From: an uncultured Clostridia bacterium | GTDB taxonomy: Bacteria; Bacillota; Clostridia; TANB77; CAG-508 | Direction of reading: 5' to 3' | Assembly: GCA_928721915.1 (NCBI GenBank) | Contig: CAKMVZ010000004.1 | Coordinates: 38,025 to 102,024, forward strand | DNA: 64,000 bases | Shown here: piece after piece, positions 27,795 through 35,689 of the stretch | How positions within the stretch are numbered: the stretch's first letter is position 1 | Layout of the letters: every line of letters starts with the position of its first letter | The notes under the pieces: model-generated | The model's database searches: none | Seen by the model: the letters and a program-made list of their open reading frames with translations, nothing else | What the model was told of the DNA's origin: nothing | Program-made: the position numbers and the translations under genes

Positions 27795-29360
27795 TTAAAC
27801 AAGTTCATGGAGTTTGTGATATAACTCATGACGAGTTTTAGCTACTTTTTCCGTCATGTCCACATAATGGATATGTGGGTTAGATGAACGAAGTTCAGAT
27901 TCCCAGGCAGTGTTAAACTGCTCTTGCACGTATTCACGAATTTCTTTGACTGAAGGAAAATTATATATAACTTCACCATCAACAATAAATGGAACAAGAA
28001 GAGGTTTAAAGTTTTCAGGAGTAATTTCATACTCTTTTGTGGCATCTGTAAGATCTGTTGTATAAACTTTAATCTTTTTGCCTGCTTCAATTACCTCATC
28101 ATCCATTGCAATGATGTCCGTACTTGCTTTTCCTTCTTCATCGTACATTCTGTAAATCATCTTTTTTCCAGGAATAATTGCTTTTTCAAGGGAATCAGAA
28201 CACTTCATACGAGGTGTCCAGTCATCACTTGTAGAAGCCTCCCAAATTTTAGTTCTGTTTAAAGCAGTAAGTTTGTAAACTCCACCCAGAACTGGACAAT
28301 CTGCAGACGTAATAAGATTTTCTCCAACTCCAAAAGAATCAATTGGAGCTTTTTGCTCATAGATAAGACTTCGAATAGAATCTTCATCAAGACTATTAGA
28401 AGCAATAATTTTGACATGAGTTTTACCAGCCTTATCTAACATTTTTCGTGCTTTCTTCGCTTGGTAAGCAAGGTCACCGCTATCTAAACGGATACTCTGT
28501 ACCCAAAATTCAGGAGCATTTGGGTATTTTTTCTGTAATTCATCATCAAGTTTAATAACATTAGGAATTCCACTTCCAAGTGCATTGTAAGTGTCAACAA
28601 GAAGAGATACTCCATCTAAGTTGACATCTGCCCAAGCTCTAAAGGCTTCTAATTCTGTTGGATAGCTTTCAACCCATGCATGACTCATAGTACCAACTGC
28701 TTTTACATCTGAACCAAATACAGCTTCTGCTAAGCAGTTTGCAGTTGCACTACATCCTGCTATAATAGCAGCTCTTGCTCCATAAAGACTAGCAGTTTCT
28801 CCCTGAGCTCTACGACCTCCAAATTCCATAACACTTCTACCATCGGCTGCACGTACAATACGACTTGCTTTAGTGGCAATTAAGGAATTTAAGTTAAAGG
28901 TTTGAAGTGCATAAGTTTCAATTAAAAAAGCACCAACAACATCACATTCGATGCGAATTACGGTTTCATTCGGATAACAAATTGTTCCTTCTGGCATTGC
29001 AAGCATTGTACCATTCCATTTGTATGTTGAAAGATATTTGATAAATTTTACATCAAAACCTTTATAATAAAGGTAATTTAATGCATGTTCATCAAAATGA
29101 TAGTTTTGTAGAAAACGTACAAGCTGTTCTTGACCGCAGGCAATTGTATAACCGAAAACTTTGCCTTTTGGCGCTGGATTTTTCCGGAAGAAAATGTCAA
29201 ACACTCCTTTTACATCTTGAAGACCGAGCTTAAAGTATCCCTCAGCCATTCTCAGTTCATAAAAATCAGTGTTTAAAACATTATTCCGATAATTATAATC
29301 CGGAGTAAATGCTTTTGTGGGGATTTCCCAGTTTGATTTGTTTGTTTTGTTAGTTGTCAT
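27795..29360 (-). CDS. pncB: Nicotinate phosphoribosyltransferase
   Basis: 521 residues. NAPRTase signatures: N-terminal NTDFYELRMAEGYF, EFGGRRAQG (substrate-binding His/Arg region), SHAWVESY, VDTYNAL and RLDSGDLAYQAKKAR. It makes NaMN from nicotinate and PRPP. At least two in-frame CGG Arg codons occur (FFRKN and YNYRNN), so it is standard-code in origin. It heads the - strand unit pncB-nadE-adenylyltransferase. RBS AGGAGGG. Confidence 0.95.
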   Translation of the reverse strand: MTTNKTNKSNWEIPTKAFTPDYNYRNNVLNTDFYELRMAEGYFKLGLQDVKGVFDIFFRKNPAPKGKVFGYTIACGQEQLVRFLQNYHFDEHALNYLYYKGFDVKFIKYLSTYKWNGTMLAMPEGTICYPNETVIRIECDVVGAFLIETYALQTFNLNSLIATKASRIVRAADGRSVMEFGGRRAQGETASLYGARAAIIAGCSATANCLAEAVFGSDVKAVGTMSHAWVESYPTELEAFRAWADVNLDGVSLLVDTYNALGSGIPNVIKLDDELQKKYPNAPEFWVQSIRLDSGDLAYQAKKARKMLDKAGKTHVKIIASNSLDEDSIRSLIYEQKAPIDSFGVGENLITSADCPVLGGVYKLTALNRTKIWEASTSDDWTPRMKCSDSLEKAIIPGKKMIYRMYDEEGKASTDIIAMDDEVIEAGKKIKVYTTDLTDATKEYEITPENFKPLLVPFIVDGEVIYNFPSVKEIREYVQEQFNTAWESELRSSNPHIHYVDMTEKVAKTRHELYHKLHELV

Positions 29361-29428
29361 AATTATGACCCTCCTTTTTAATAATTAATAAGTTAATATA
29401 CTCTTGCTGGAGCATAAGAAACATAAAT

Positions 29429-29457
29429 ATTTTATCATAAAATGATATATCAGTCAA
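29429..29457 (-). promoter_or_regulatory. Promoter of the pncB-nadE unit
   Basis: On the - strand TTGACT (29457-29452), a 17-base spacer and TAAAAT (29434-29429), about 70 bases before the pncB start. Confidence 0.65.
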
Positions 29458-29511
29458 TTAAATTATGTTAACAGAATTGCGGGAGTGATTTTTATGAAAT
29501 TTAAAGATATA

Positions 29512-29539
29512 TTGACAAAGATATTAAAGATGTTATAAT
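29512..29539 (+). promoter_or_regulatory. Promoter of the ADP-ribosyltransferase gene
   Basis: TTGACA (29512-29517), a 16-base spacer and TATAAT (29534-29539), divergent to the pncB promoter. The leader that follows (29546-29692) resembles the leader before the nicotinamidase gene. Confidence 0.7.
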
Positions 29540-29610
29540 AATTAATATGTTATTTGACATTTAAATGTTTGCAAGCAAAATGTTATCTCATGGCAATAAA
29601 GGAGGACCAT

Positions 29611-29673
29611 ATGAGAATTGAGGTAAATATTTTTAGGTCAATTGACAGCAAAGAAACTTTTAAACTATGTTAA
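29611..29673 (+). CDS. Leader small ORF before the ADP-ribosyltransferase
   Basis: 20 codons (MRIEVNIFRSIDSKETFKLC) with a very strong RBS, AAAGGAGGACC, ending 19 bases before the main gene. A related small ORF (MRSEKIFVNWQGNS) lies at the same place before the nicotinamidase gene and shares DNA such as ATGAGAA-TGAG and GTCAATTG-CAG, which suggests a conserved regulatory leader. Confidence 0.5.
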   Translation: MRIEVNIFRSIDSKETFKLC

Positions 29674-29692
29674 TATTTAGGAGGATTGCTTT

Positions 29693-30637
29693 ATGGGCAA
29701 AATTAACAAAGAAGTGCTTATTGATCTTTTACACACTAATGCAGGTAAAGAATCATTGCGGGAAACTATAAGTAGAGCAAATATTGCATCTTTTGCAAGA
29801 AAAGTATCGAGTGAGATTATATCTGCTCAAAAGTATTATGTTGGGAATCCAGATGGAAAATTCATCACAATCAAGGATTTTGATGAAGAAACTGTCAAGG
29901 CTGGAAAAGCATATGAAACAATCAATACTTTAATGGGAAATGATAATGCTGAATTTATGAGATTCAGTGAAGGTAAGAAACAAACGCCAGGATTGATTTC
30001 TGAAATAGGCTTGCAAAAGATAGCTGATATGATAGTATTACTTTTTGTCTTTGCAAATGATGGTGAAGAAATCAAGTTTGAAACGGTAAGGGCTTGTAGG
30101 CAAACGGAAATTTCGGAAACTCCAGAAGGCGAATATGATTTTATTGATGCCCTTCAAAGTTCAACAAAAGCTACAGTAGAAGAAATTGTAGCTCTTGGGT
30201 ATGGGAATAAAAATAAACTTGCAATCTGTAAGTTTCATTTCCATGAAGGCGCGGTTGTTCTTGATATGATTCGTTTTGGCAAAAACTATTTAAAGCCTGA
30301 AGAAAAAGAAGTATTACTTCTTACTGGAAACAAGTATCAGGCAAAATGTCTTGGGTACAGTGATAAATTTTTTGGTAAAGATGGTCAGCCGGCATTAATG
30401 TATGATGTTGATGTTTATGCGCCCGATGAATTTTATTGGAAACTTGATTTCGGTGAAGAGGAATTAAAAGACAAGGTGTTTAACATTGATATGATTGCAA
30501 AAGTGAAGGATTTTTATGAGTCTTTAAATGCCAATATCGGTGGTGAATATCCAAAAGAACCTGATGGATATCGAGAATGGAAAGAGGCATTTAAAATGTA
30601 TGTATACAGTCAGTTAGACAAAATATATAATGCCTAA
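29693..30637 (+). CDS. Probable ADP-ribosyltransferase (R-S-E type)
   Basis: 314 residues. The second half follows the order of R-S-E ARTs: an Arg strand in TVRACRQTEI (R133 or R136), SST at 156-158 where STS is expected, and EKEVLLLTG with E204-K205-E206 as the ExE motif before the characteristic VLLxxG strand. The N-terminal ~120 residues are helical and not recognised. Such enzymes transfer ADP-ribose from NAD to protein or nucleic acid and release nicotinamide. Adjacent genes encode the whole pathway that turns nicotinamide back into NAD. RBS AGGAGGA; it has its own promoter and terminator. One in-frame CGG Arg codon (SLRET). Family call is inference from motifs. Confidence 0.6.
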   Translation: MGKINKEVLIDLLHTNAGKESLRETISRANIASFARKVSSEIISAQKYYVGNPDGKFITIKDFDEETVKAGKAYETINTLMGNDNAEFMRFSEGKKQTPGLISEIGLQKIADMIVLLFVFANDGEEIKFETVRACRQTEISETPEGEYDFIDALQSSTKATVEEIVALGYGNKNKLAICKFHFHEGAVVLDMIRFGKNYLKPEEKEVLLLTGNKYQAKCLGYSDKFFGKDGQPALMYDVDVYAPDEFYWKLDFGEEELKDKVFNIDMIAKVKDFYESLNANIGGEYPKEPDGYREWKEAFKMYVYSQLDKIYNA

Positions 30638-30681
30638 TTTTTAAGTAACTTGTAAAAAATGATGTAGTTTTATAAAAGAAG

Positions 30682-30722
30682 TGGAGATAGAATTTGCTAA
30701 AATTTTGTCTCCATTTTTTGTA
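30682..30722 (+). terminator. Terminator after the ADP-ribosyltransferase gene
   Basis: TGGAGA (30682-30687) pairs with TCTCCA (30708-30713), with an inner AATTT/AAATT stem, followed by a T run. Confidence 0.7.
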
Positions 30723-30781
30723 TTTATTTTTAATAAAAAGTCGGATTTTAGCATTTTTAGGCATTTTATTTACATAAATCA

Positions 30782-30810
30782 TTTACAAATTTTTAAAAAT
30801 ATGTTAAAAT
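30782..30810 (+). promoter_or_regulatory. Promoter of the nicotinamidase-vWA-PP2C-kinase operon
   Basis: TTTACA (30782-30787), a 17-base spacer and TAAAAT (30805-30810). The leader downstream contains a near palindrome, AATATTTG then CAAAATATT, also visible in the other leader as TTTGC then GCAAA. Confidence 0.6.
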
Positions 30811-30877
30811 ACATAACATGTCAAAATTTAAATATTTGCTCAAAATATTATACTCATAGCATTTTAAGGAGGGCTTT

Positions 30878-30922
30878 ATGAGAAGTGAGAAAATATTTGT
30901 CAATTGGCAGGGCAACTCGTAA
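30878..30922 (+). CDS. Leader small ORF before the nicotinamidase
   Basis: 14 codons (MRSEKIFVNWQGNS) with RBS AAGGAGG, ending 35 bases before the main gene. It is the counterpart of the small ORF at 29611; the flanking leaders align over about 80 bases. Confidence 0.45.
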   Translation: MRSEKIFVNWQGNS

Positions 30923-30957
30923 ATTGAAAAGTTAATAAGAAAGATGGAGGTTTTGGT

Positions 30958-31872
30958 ATGTTAAAGACGAACTACGATCAAATTGTAGATGTTTCACGGA
31001 TTGGAGATCATGGGAAGGTAGATTTAAATCCACTTTTTAACATTGCTCTTCAGGAAGAACTGCAGCCAAATATCAGAGATTCTGTTAGGAGGCTTCTTCT
31101 GTGCATTGATGTACAGAAAGATTTTATTGAAGGAGGAGCACTTGCAGTCCCGGGTTCTATTGGTGATGTTGAGAGGATTACTCGCTTTATATATGACAAT
31201 ATGGCGGGAATTACCAATATCATGTGTTCTATGGATACGCATTATCCATTTCATGTGTTTTTCCCATCTTGGTGGGAAAACGCTAATGGAGAACACCCGG
31301 CACCTTACACAGAAATCACATACAATGATGTAAGTAGAGGTGAGTGGAGAGCTGTATATGGCAATCCTGTAGATTCTTTGACATATTTGCAGGAGCTTGA
31401 AAAACAGGCTAAGAAAAAGCTTTGCATTTGGCCATATCACTGCATTCACGGAACAGAAGGATTTGACCTTGAGAATGAATTTGTAAAAATGGTATATTTC
31501 CATGCAATTGCAAGGAAAACAACTCCGCGGATTATTCACAAAGGAACAGATTTCTATTCTGAAATGTATGGAATTATAAGACCAGAGTATTCAAAGAGAA
31601 ATCTTAAGAATACACGAGTGTTAAATGCTTTCCAGGAATATGACGAGATTTACGTTGTTGGGGAAGCAGCGAGCCATTGCCTTTTAGAATCTGTAAAACA
31701 GATTGCAGAAGAATATGCAACTCGTCCGGAGATTACTTCCAAAATTACAATTTTGGAAGACTGTACATCTCCAATTACCGGATATGAGCAGCTTACCAAA
31801 GATGCGTTTGACAATTTTAAACGTACTTATGGAATCAAGTTTGCAAAATCAACAGATATTCAGTTAGTTTAA
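30958..31872 (+). CDS. Isochorismatase-fold hydrolase, probable nicotinamidase
   Basis: 304 residues. Catalytic Asp in CIDVQKDFIEGGALAVPG, metal-site DTHYPFHVFFPSWW, a WPYHCIHGTEG stretch, a Lys in RIIHKGTDFYSE and the nucleophile Cys in VVGEAASHCLLES. This triad pattern is that of nicotinamidases, which hydrolyse nicotinamide to nicotinate. It starts the operon with the TerY-P triad, 13 bases before the vWA gene. It contains two in-frame CGG Arg codons (VSRIG and TPRII), so it is of standard-code origin. Longer than PncA (about 200 residues) because of an N-terminal extension and insertions. Confidence 0.82.
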   Translation: MLKTNYDQIVDVSRIGDHGKVDLNPLFNIALQEELQPNIRDSVRRLLLCIDVQKDFIEGGALAVPGSIGDVERITRFIYDNMAGITNIMCSMDTHYPFHVFFPSWWENANGEHPAPYTEITYNDVSRGEWRAVYGNPVDSLTYLQELEKQAKKKLCIWPYHCIHGTEGFDLENEFVKMVYFHAIARKTTPRIIHKGTDFYSEMYGIIRPEYSKRNLKNTRVLNAFQEYDEIYVVGEAASHCLLESVKQIAEEYATRPEITSKITILEDCTSPITGYEQLTKDAFDNFKRTYGIKFAKSTDIQLV

Positions 31873-31885
31873 GGAGGAAATGACA

Positions 31886-32596
31886 ATGAGAGAAGAATTT
31901 AACAACCTTGATACTATTGAAATTGACGGATATGAAGATGCTTTAGAGCAGAATGTTGATGTGGAAGAATTGGAAACGGCAACACCTTATCTGTGTGTCG
32001 TGGACATTGACAAAAGTGATTCAATGGATGAATATGAGTACAACGGAGTTATGACTGACTGCCTCAAGAACTTCAAGGAGGCAATCTTGAATTCCAAGCA
32101 GGCGGACGAAATGCTTACTGCGAAGATCACATTTGGAAGCAGTGTCGACATCGGCGGGTTTGTGAAACCCGAAGATTTTGACTGTAGCTATCACACAGCA
32201 GGTTTAACTGCTCTTAATGATTCAATCGTTGCTGGTCGGAAATTGATCGTTGACTACATGGATCAGATCCGCGACAATGGCGGAACTCCGCGTGGCTGCC
32301 TTGTTATTCTGTCTGATGGATGGAATAATAATTCTAGTAGCACTGATGCTGATGCAAGGAGAGCAATCGAAGATCTTCGAAAACATGAGGTTGCTGTAGC
32401 TTTTATTGCTTTTGGTGATGATGCTAAAGGCATTGCGCAGAATCTGGGGGTAAGATCGGAAAATGTAAAAGACTATTCTAAAGATGATCATGGACTTCGT
32501 GAGGCTTTAAATATGGTCTCCAAGAGTGCAATTTCTGCATCCAAGAGAGCAAGCGCAGGTCTTGGTGGTGGAGACGCTGGATTCTTTGATGTCTAA
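31886..32596 (+). CDS. TerY-type von Willebrand A domain protein
   Basis: 236 residues from the ATG at 31886 (AAGGAGG 8 bases upstream). The vWA MIDAS is complete: D42-K43-S44-D45-S46 (DxSxS), a Thr in HTAGLTALND and the Asp in VILSDGWN. TerY-like vWA proteins form the TerY-P triad with a PP2C phosphatase and a kinase, exactly the next two genes. One in-frame CGG Arg codon (AGRKL). The C-terminal tail is Ser/Gly/Ala-rich. Confidence 0.88.
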   Translation: MREEFNNLDTIEIDGYEDALEQNVDVEELETATPYLCVVDIDKSDSMDEYEYNGVMTDCLKNFKEAILNSKQADEMLTAKITFGSSVDIGGFVKPEDFDCSYHTAGLTALNDSIVAGRKLIVDYMDQIRDNGGTPRGCLVILSDGWNNNSSSTDADARRAIEDLRKHEVAVAFIAFGDDAKGIAQNLGVRSENVKDYSKDDHGLREALNMVSKSAISASKRASAGLGGGDAGFFDV

Positions 32597-32629
32597 GTAT
32601 AACCTAAAAGTAACTATTAACTTTGATTT

Positions 32630-32658
32630 AGAAGGAGGTCGCGCTGCGATCTCCTTCT
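32630..32658 (+). other. Strong hairpin between vWA and PP2C genes
   Basis: AGAAGGAG and TCGC pair with GCGA and CTCCTTCT around GCT with one mismatch. Only a weak T run follows, so it is more likely to lower or process distal expression than to stop it. Confidence 0.55.
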
Positions 32659-32678
32659 TGATTAAGAGGTGAGAAAGC

Positions 32679-33665
32679 ATGAATATATTGAATACTGGTT
32701 TATTAGGTTCTCGGAAAGGTAAGGATATAAATTCTAAACCTAAATCTGAAGCAAATGATTCTAAAGTAGTAGATAAAGATGTAGACATAAATGAAGGTGA
32801 GGAAAAGTCGAAGTCAATATCAAAAGATGATAAAGAGTCTGTTTCTAAGGAATGTGGAAGCATTGATAATGTTCAAGTAGAAAAACCACCACGTAAAACT
32901 GTAAAATTAAGCAAAATTGGAACAGAGCACCTTATGTGTAATGTAAATAATCAAGATTTTGCATTTAATTTTATGAATATAAAAGTTGTAAGTGATGGGT
33001 GCGGTTCTGGAAAGCATTCTGAAGTTGGAGCAAGACTTTTTGGACAGCTTTTTTCAAGAGAAGTTGTAAAGTTTATAGATTGCATTAATAAGAAAAATGC
33101 TGCAAGAACAAAAAAATATGTTGTAGACGCAGATTTTGAAATTATAGCAAAACATCTACTGAATATGGAAATACCGAAGGAAGCTTTTATTGGGATTGTG
33201 AATTTAGTTTTAGAAAAGATGTTATCCATTTGCAATGATACAGCATTTGTTTTTGAAAACTATTGTTTTACAATTTTAGCTTGTCTTGAGTTTAAAGACG
33301 AGTTTGTAGTTTTTGCTTGTGGTGATGGCTTTATTATAAAAGAAAATAATGAAGGTATAAATTTTGAAAGACTTGACAATGGAGAGTTTCCAGCATATTA
33401 TATTTATAATTGGATTGAACCAGAAAAACTTACTGATTATAAAGAAGGTGTTGAATTTAAAGTTTTTCATTATCCTAAAAATGAATATAAAAATGTTGGA
33501 GTAGCTAGTGATGGCTTAAGGTATTTTGATGAACTTTATGAGCCTGACCAGTATAAGTTTTTAGATATTTTATCCAAAGGAAAAACTGCTCAAATAGAAA
33601 TGTTTGTTAATCGTGTAAATAAGAGTAACAATGTCTTTAGAGATGACTTATCAATCTGTTTCTGA
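32679..33665 (+). CDS. PP2C-type protein phosphatase (TerY-P triad)
   Basis: 328 residues. About 75 N-terminal residues are charged and low-complexity. The PP2C core follows: VVSDGCGSGKHSE with metal-binding D106, FACGDGFII, GVASDGLRYF and the terminal DDLSICF. It would dephosphorylate targets of the adjacent kinase. RBS GAGGTGAG. One in-frame CGG Arg codon (GSRKG). 14 bases separate it from the kinase gene. Confidence 0.88.
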   Translation: MNILNTGLLGSRKGKDINSKPKSEANDSKVVDKDVDINEGEEKSKSISKDDKESVSKECGSIDNVQVEKPPRKTVKLSKIGTEHLMCNVNNQDFAFNFMNIKVVSDGCGSGKHSEVGARLFGQLFSREVVKFIDCINKKNAARTKKYVVDADFEIIAKHLLNMEIPKEAFIGIVNLVLEKMLSICNDTAFVFENYCFTILACLEFKDEFVVFACGDGFIIKENNEGINFERLDNGEFPAYYIYNWIEPEKLTDYKEGVEFKVFHYPKNEYKNVGVASDGLRYFDELYEPDQYKFLDILSKGKTAQIEMFVNRVNKSNNVFRDDLSICF

Positions 33666-33679
33666 GAAAGGAGCACAAT

Positions 33680-35452
33680 ATGGCTAATTTTAGAAGCAGG
33701 AGAGAAATTGAACGGTTAAATAAGTTAGCTGAAGGTGGAGAAGCTGCTATATATGATTATAATTTAGTTACTGTTCTTAAGCTTTTTCATCAAAAAGTTA
33801 ATTTGAAAATTAAAGAAGAAAAAATAAAGTTTTTTATTTCCGTTCAAAATCGTCTTCCGTCGAATGTAATCGGGCCTGAGAATGAAGTTACAATCAATGA
33901 TAGAATTGTTGGATATACTATGCAAAAATTGGTTGGAGCGGAAGATCTTCATATGCTGGTTAAGCCAAAATATTTGGCTTCAATGCATCTTTCTAATAAA
34001 GATGTATTAAAAATTATGACCAGTTTTGGTCTTGATTTAAATAAGCTTCATAATATGGGCATCATCGTAGGAGACATCAGTGATTATAATTTCCAGATTA
34101 TTGGACTTAAAAATTATTTCATTGATGTTGATAGTTATGGGGTTAAAGGTAGATTTTTACCTGATGCTTATACAGAAATGTTTACATGTCCGGATTCATA
34201 CAAACCGAATAAAACTGTAGAATTTTCTCTTGAGAATGAGTACTATAATTTTGCAGTTTTAACATTTTACATTTTGACCAGAATACATCCTTTTGGCGGA
34301 ACATATCTTCCTGATAAAAGTATGTCTACACTGGAAAGAATGAAAAGACGTATTTCGGTTGTTGGTAAACACAGTAAGGATATAAAAATTCCAAAAATTA
34401 TCGGCAGTTGGAAATGGATGTCGCCACAACTTTTGGATGATTTCTTGCAGATTTTTGAGAATGGTAAAAAAATTGATATTACACCTAATCTTAAAGATTT
34501 GCTGAATAATCTGGAGTATTGTAATGTGCATGATACATGGTACTATTCAAAGTATAACAGATGTCCGCTTTGTGATGATAAAGCACAGGTTAAAACTGCT
34601 CCTAAGATTGTTAGGGTTAAACCAGTTCCTGGAGCAAAAGGACCTCAGCTTGTGGTTGTTTTTTCAAGTAGCTCAAATGACTGCTTGTATATTTTAAGTG
34701 GTAATCACTACTTAAATAAGAATAATCAGGCTGTGCACATTACAAGCAAAAGAAAAGTAAGTGTGCCTAGAGGACAGAAGGTTGATTTCTCAGATGATGG
34801 CAAAGTAGTATATGTTGCTGATACCAGTGAGATTAAGATTTATGATGCAAATGATAAGCTTATGTCGACTATTGAACGTATGCCCAAAACAAATTATCTT
34901 GTTAGGGATAAAGTAATATACTATGTAGACAAAGGCAACAATTTCATCAAACTTGAAATTACTGCTAGAGGTAATGAACCAACTTATTTGGGACTTTGCT
35001 ATAATCCTTTGTTTGAAGTTTCTGAAGATGGCAGAGTTTTTGTTGCATCAATGTATCCGAAGAGAATGCGAATTCATACTGATACTTATGATTTTGACGT
35101 TGATTACAGAGGTTGGATAAATGAGTATGCAATTAAGTATGATAAAGTAACGCATCATTGGCTTTTTGCTTATCAAATGTCTAACGGAAAATATAGAACT
35201 ATAGTATTTTCTAAAGATAAAGTAAAATATGATGATGATGTTATATCTTATAACGCAATTCCACTTGGAAATATTGATTTTTGCAATAATACTATTTATG
35301 ATCCAGATGATGGTAAAATTGTAGGAACAAATATCCTTAAAGGGGCTGCAAAGGAATTTCCGTGCAGTGTAGTTGATGAAGCCTCTAAACTTGAATTTAC
35401 AGGAAGAGGGTTTAAAATTTATAACCAAGATACAATTTACAAATTTGAGTAA
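33680..35452 (+). CDS. Protein kinase with zinc ribbon and C-terminal beta domain (TerY-P triad)
   Basis: 590 residues. Kinase-like N-lobe with LAEGGEAAIYDY (16-27) and Lys34, catalytic loop GDISDYNF (D132, N137) and IDVDSYG as the DFG equivalent (D149/D151). A zinc ribbon with C281, H284, C295 and C298 follows, then about 280 residues of beta-rich sequence that could be a propeller. Kinases with a C-terminal zinc ribbon are the third member of the TerY-P triad, linked in the literature to stress and DNA-related systems. One in-frame CGG Arg codon (ERLN). A strong terminator follows. Confidence 0.85.
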   Translation: MANFRSRREIERLNKLAEGGEAAIYDYNLVTVLKLFHQKVNLKIKEEKIKFFISVQNRLPSNVIGPENEVTINDRIVGYTMQKLVGAEDLHMLVKPKYLASMHLSNKDVLKIMTSFGLDLNKLHNMGIIVGDISDYNFQIIGLKNYFIDVDSYGVKGRFLPDAYTEMFTCPDSYKPNKTVEFSLENEYYNFAVLTFYILTRIHPFGGTYLPDKSMSTLERMKRRISVVGKHSKDIKIPKIIGSWKWMSPQLLDDFLQIFENGKKIDITPNLKDLLNNLEYCNVHDTWYYSKYNRCPLCDDKAQVKTAPKIVRVKPVPGAKGPQLVVVFSSSSNDCLYILSGNHYLNKNNQAVHITSKRKVSVPRGQKVDFSDDGKVVYVADTSEIKIYDANDKLMSTIERMPKTNYLVRDKVIYYVDKGNNFIKLEITARGNEPTYLGLCYNPLFEVSEDGRVFVASMYPKRMRIHTDTYDFDVDYRGWINEYAIKYDKVTHHWLFAYQMSNGKYRTIVFSKDKVKYDDDVISYNAIPLGNIDFCNNTIYDPDDGKIVGTNILKGAAKEFPCSVVDEASKLEFTGRGFKIYNQDTIYKFE

Positions 35453-35501
35453 ATTTTAATTTCTTATTAATTTAAAAAACTGACTAGCTTTGGTTAGTTT
35501 T

Positions 35502-35546
35502 AGCGCTACTTTTTAATTAATTATTTTTTAAAAAGTAGCGCTTTTT
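35502..35546 (+). terminator. Terminator of the nicotinamidase-kinase operon
   Basis: AGCGCTACTTTTT (35502-35514) pairs perfectly with AAAAAGTAGCGCT (35530-35542), then TTTT. Confidence 0.85.
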
Positions 35547-35554
35547 ATAATATT

Positions 35555-35583
35555 TTGCAAAAAGATTATAAAAATAGTATAAT
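35555..35583 (+). promoter_or_regulatory. Promoter of the DNA methyltransferase gene
   Basis: TTGCAA (35555-35560), a 17-base spacer and TATAAT (35578-35583). The transcript would start near 35590, where two competing structures lie: TATTCG/CGAATA (35591-35610) and TGGTACA/TGTACCA (35597-35625). Confidence 0.7.
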
Positions 35584-35689
35584 TAAACTGTATTCGTGGT
35601 ACAGCGAATATAAAAAAATGTACCAATTTTATTTTTGCTACTTAACTTTAGGTGGCTTGTTTCAATTGCATATTTTAGGAGGATTTTAC

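Noticed and set aside
31024..31539. Antisense ORF opposite the nicotinamidase gene
   Set aside because: No RBS, odd composition, and the + strand gene has clear catalytic motifs; it is a shadow frame.
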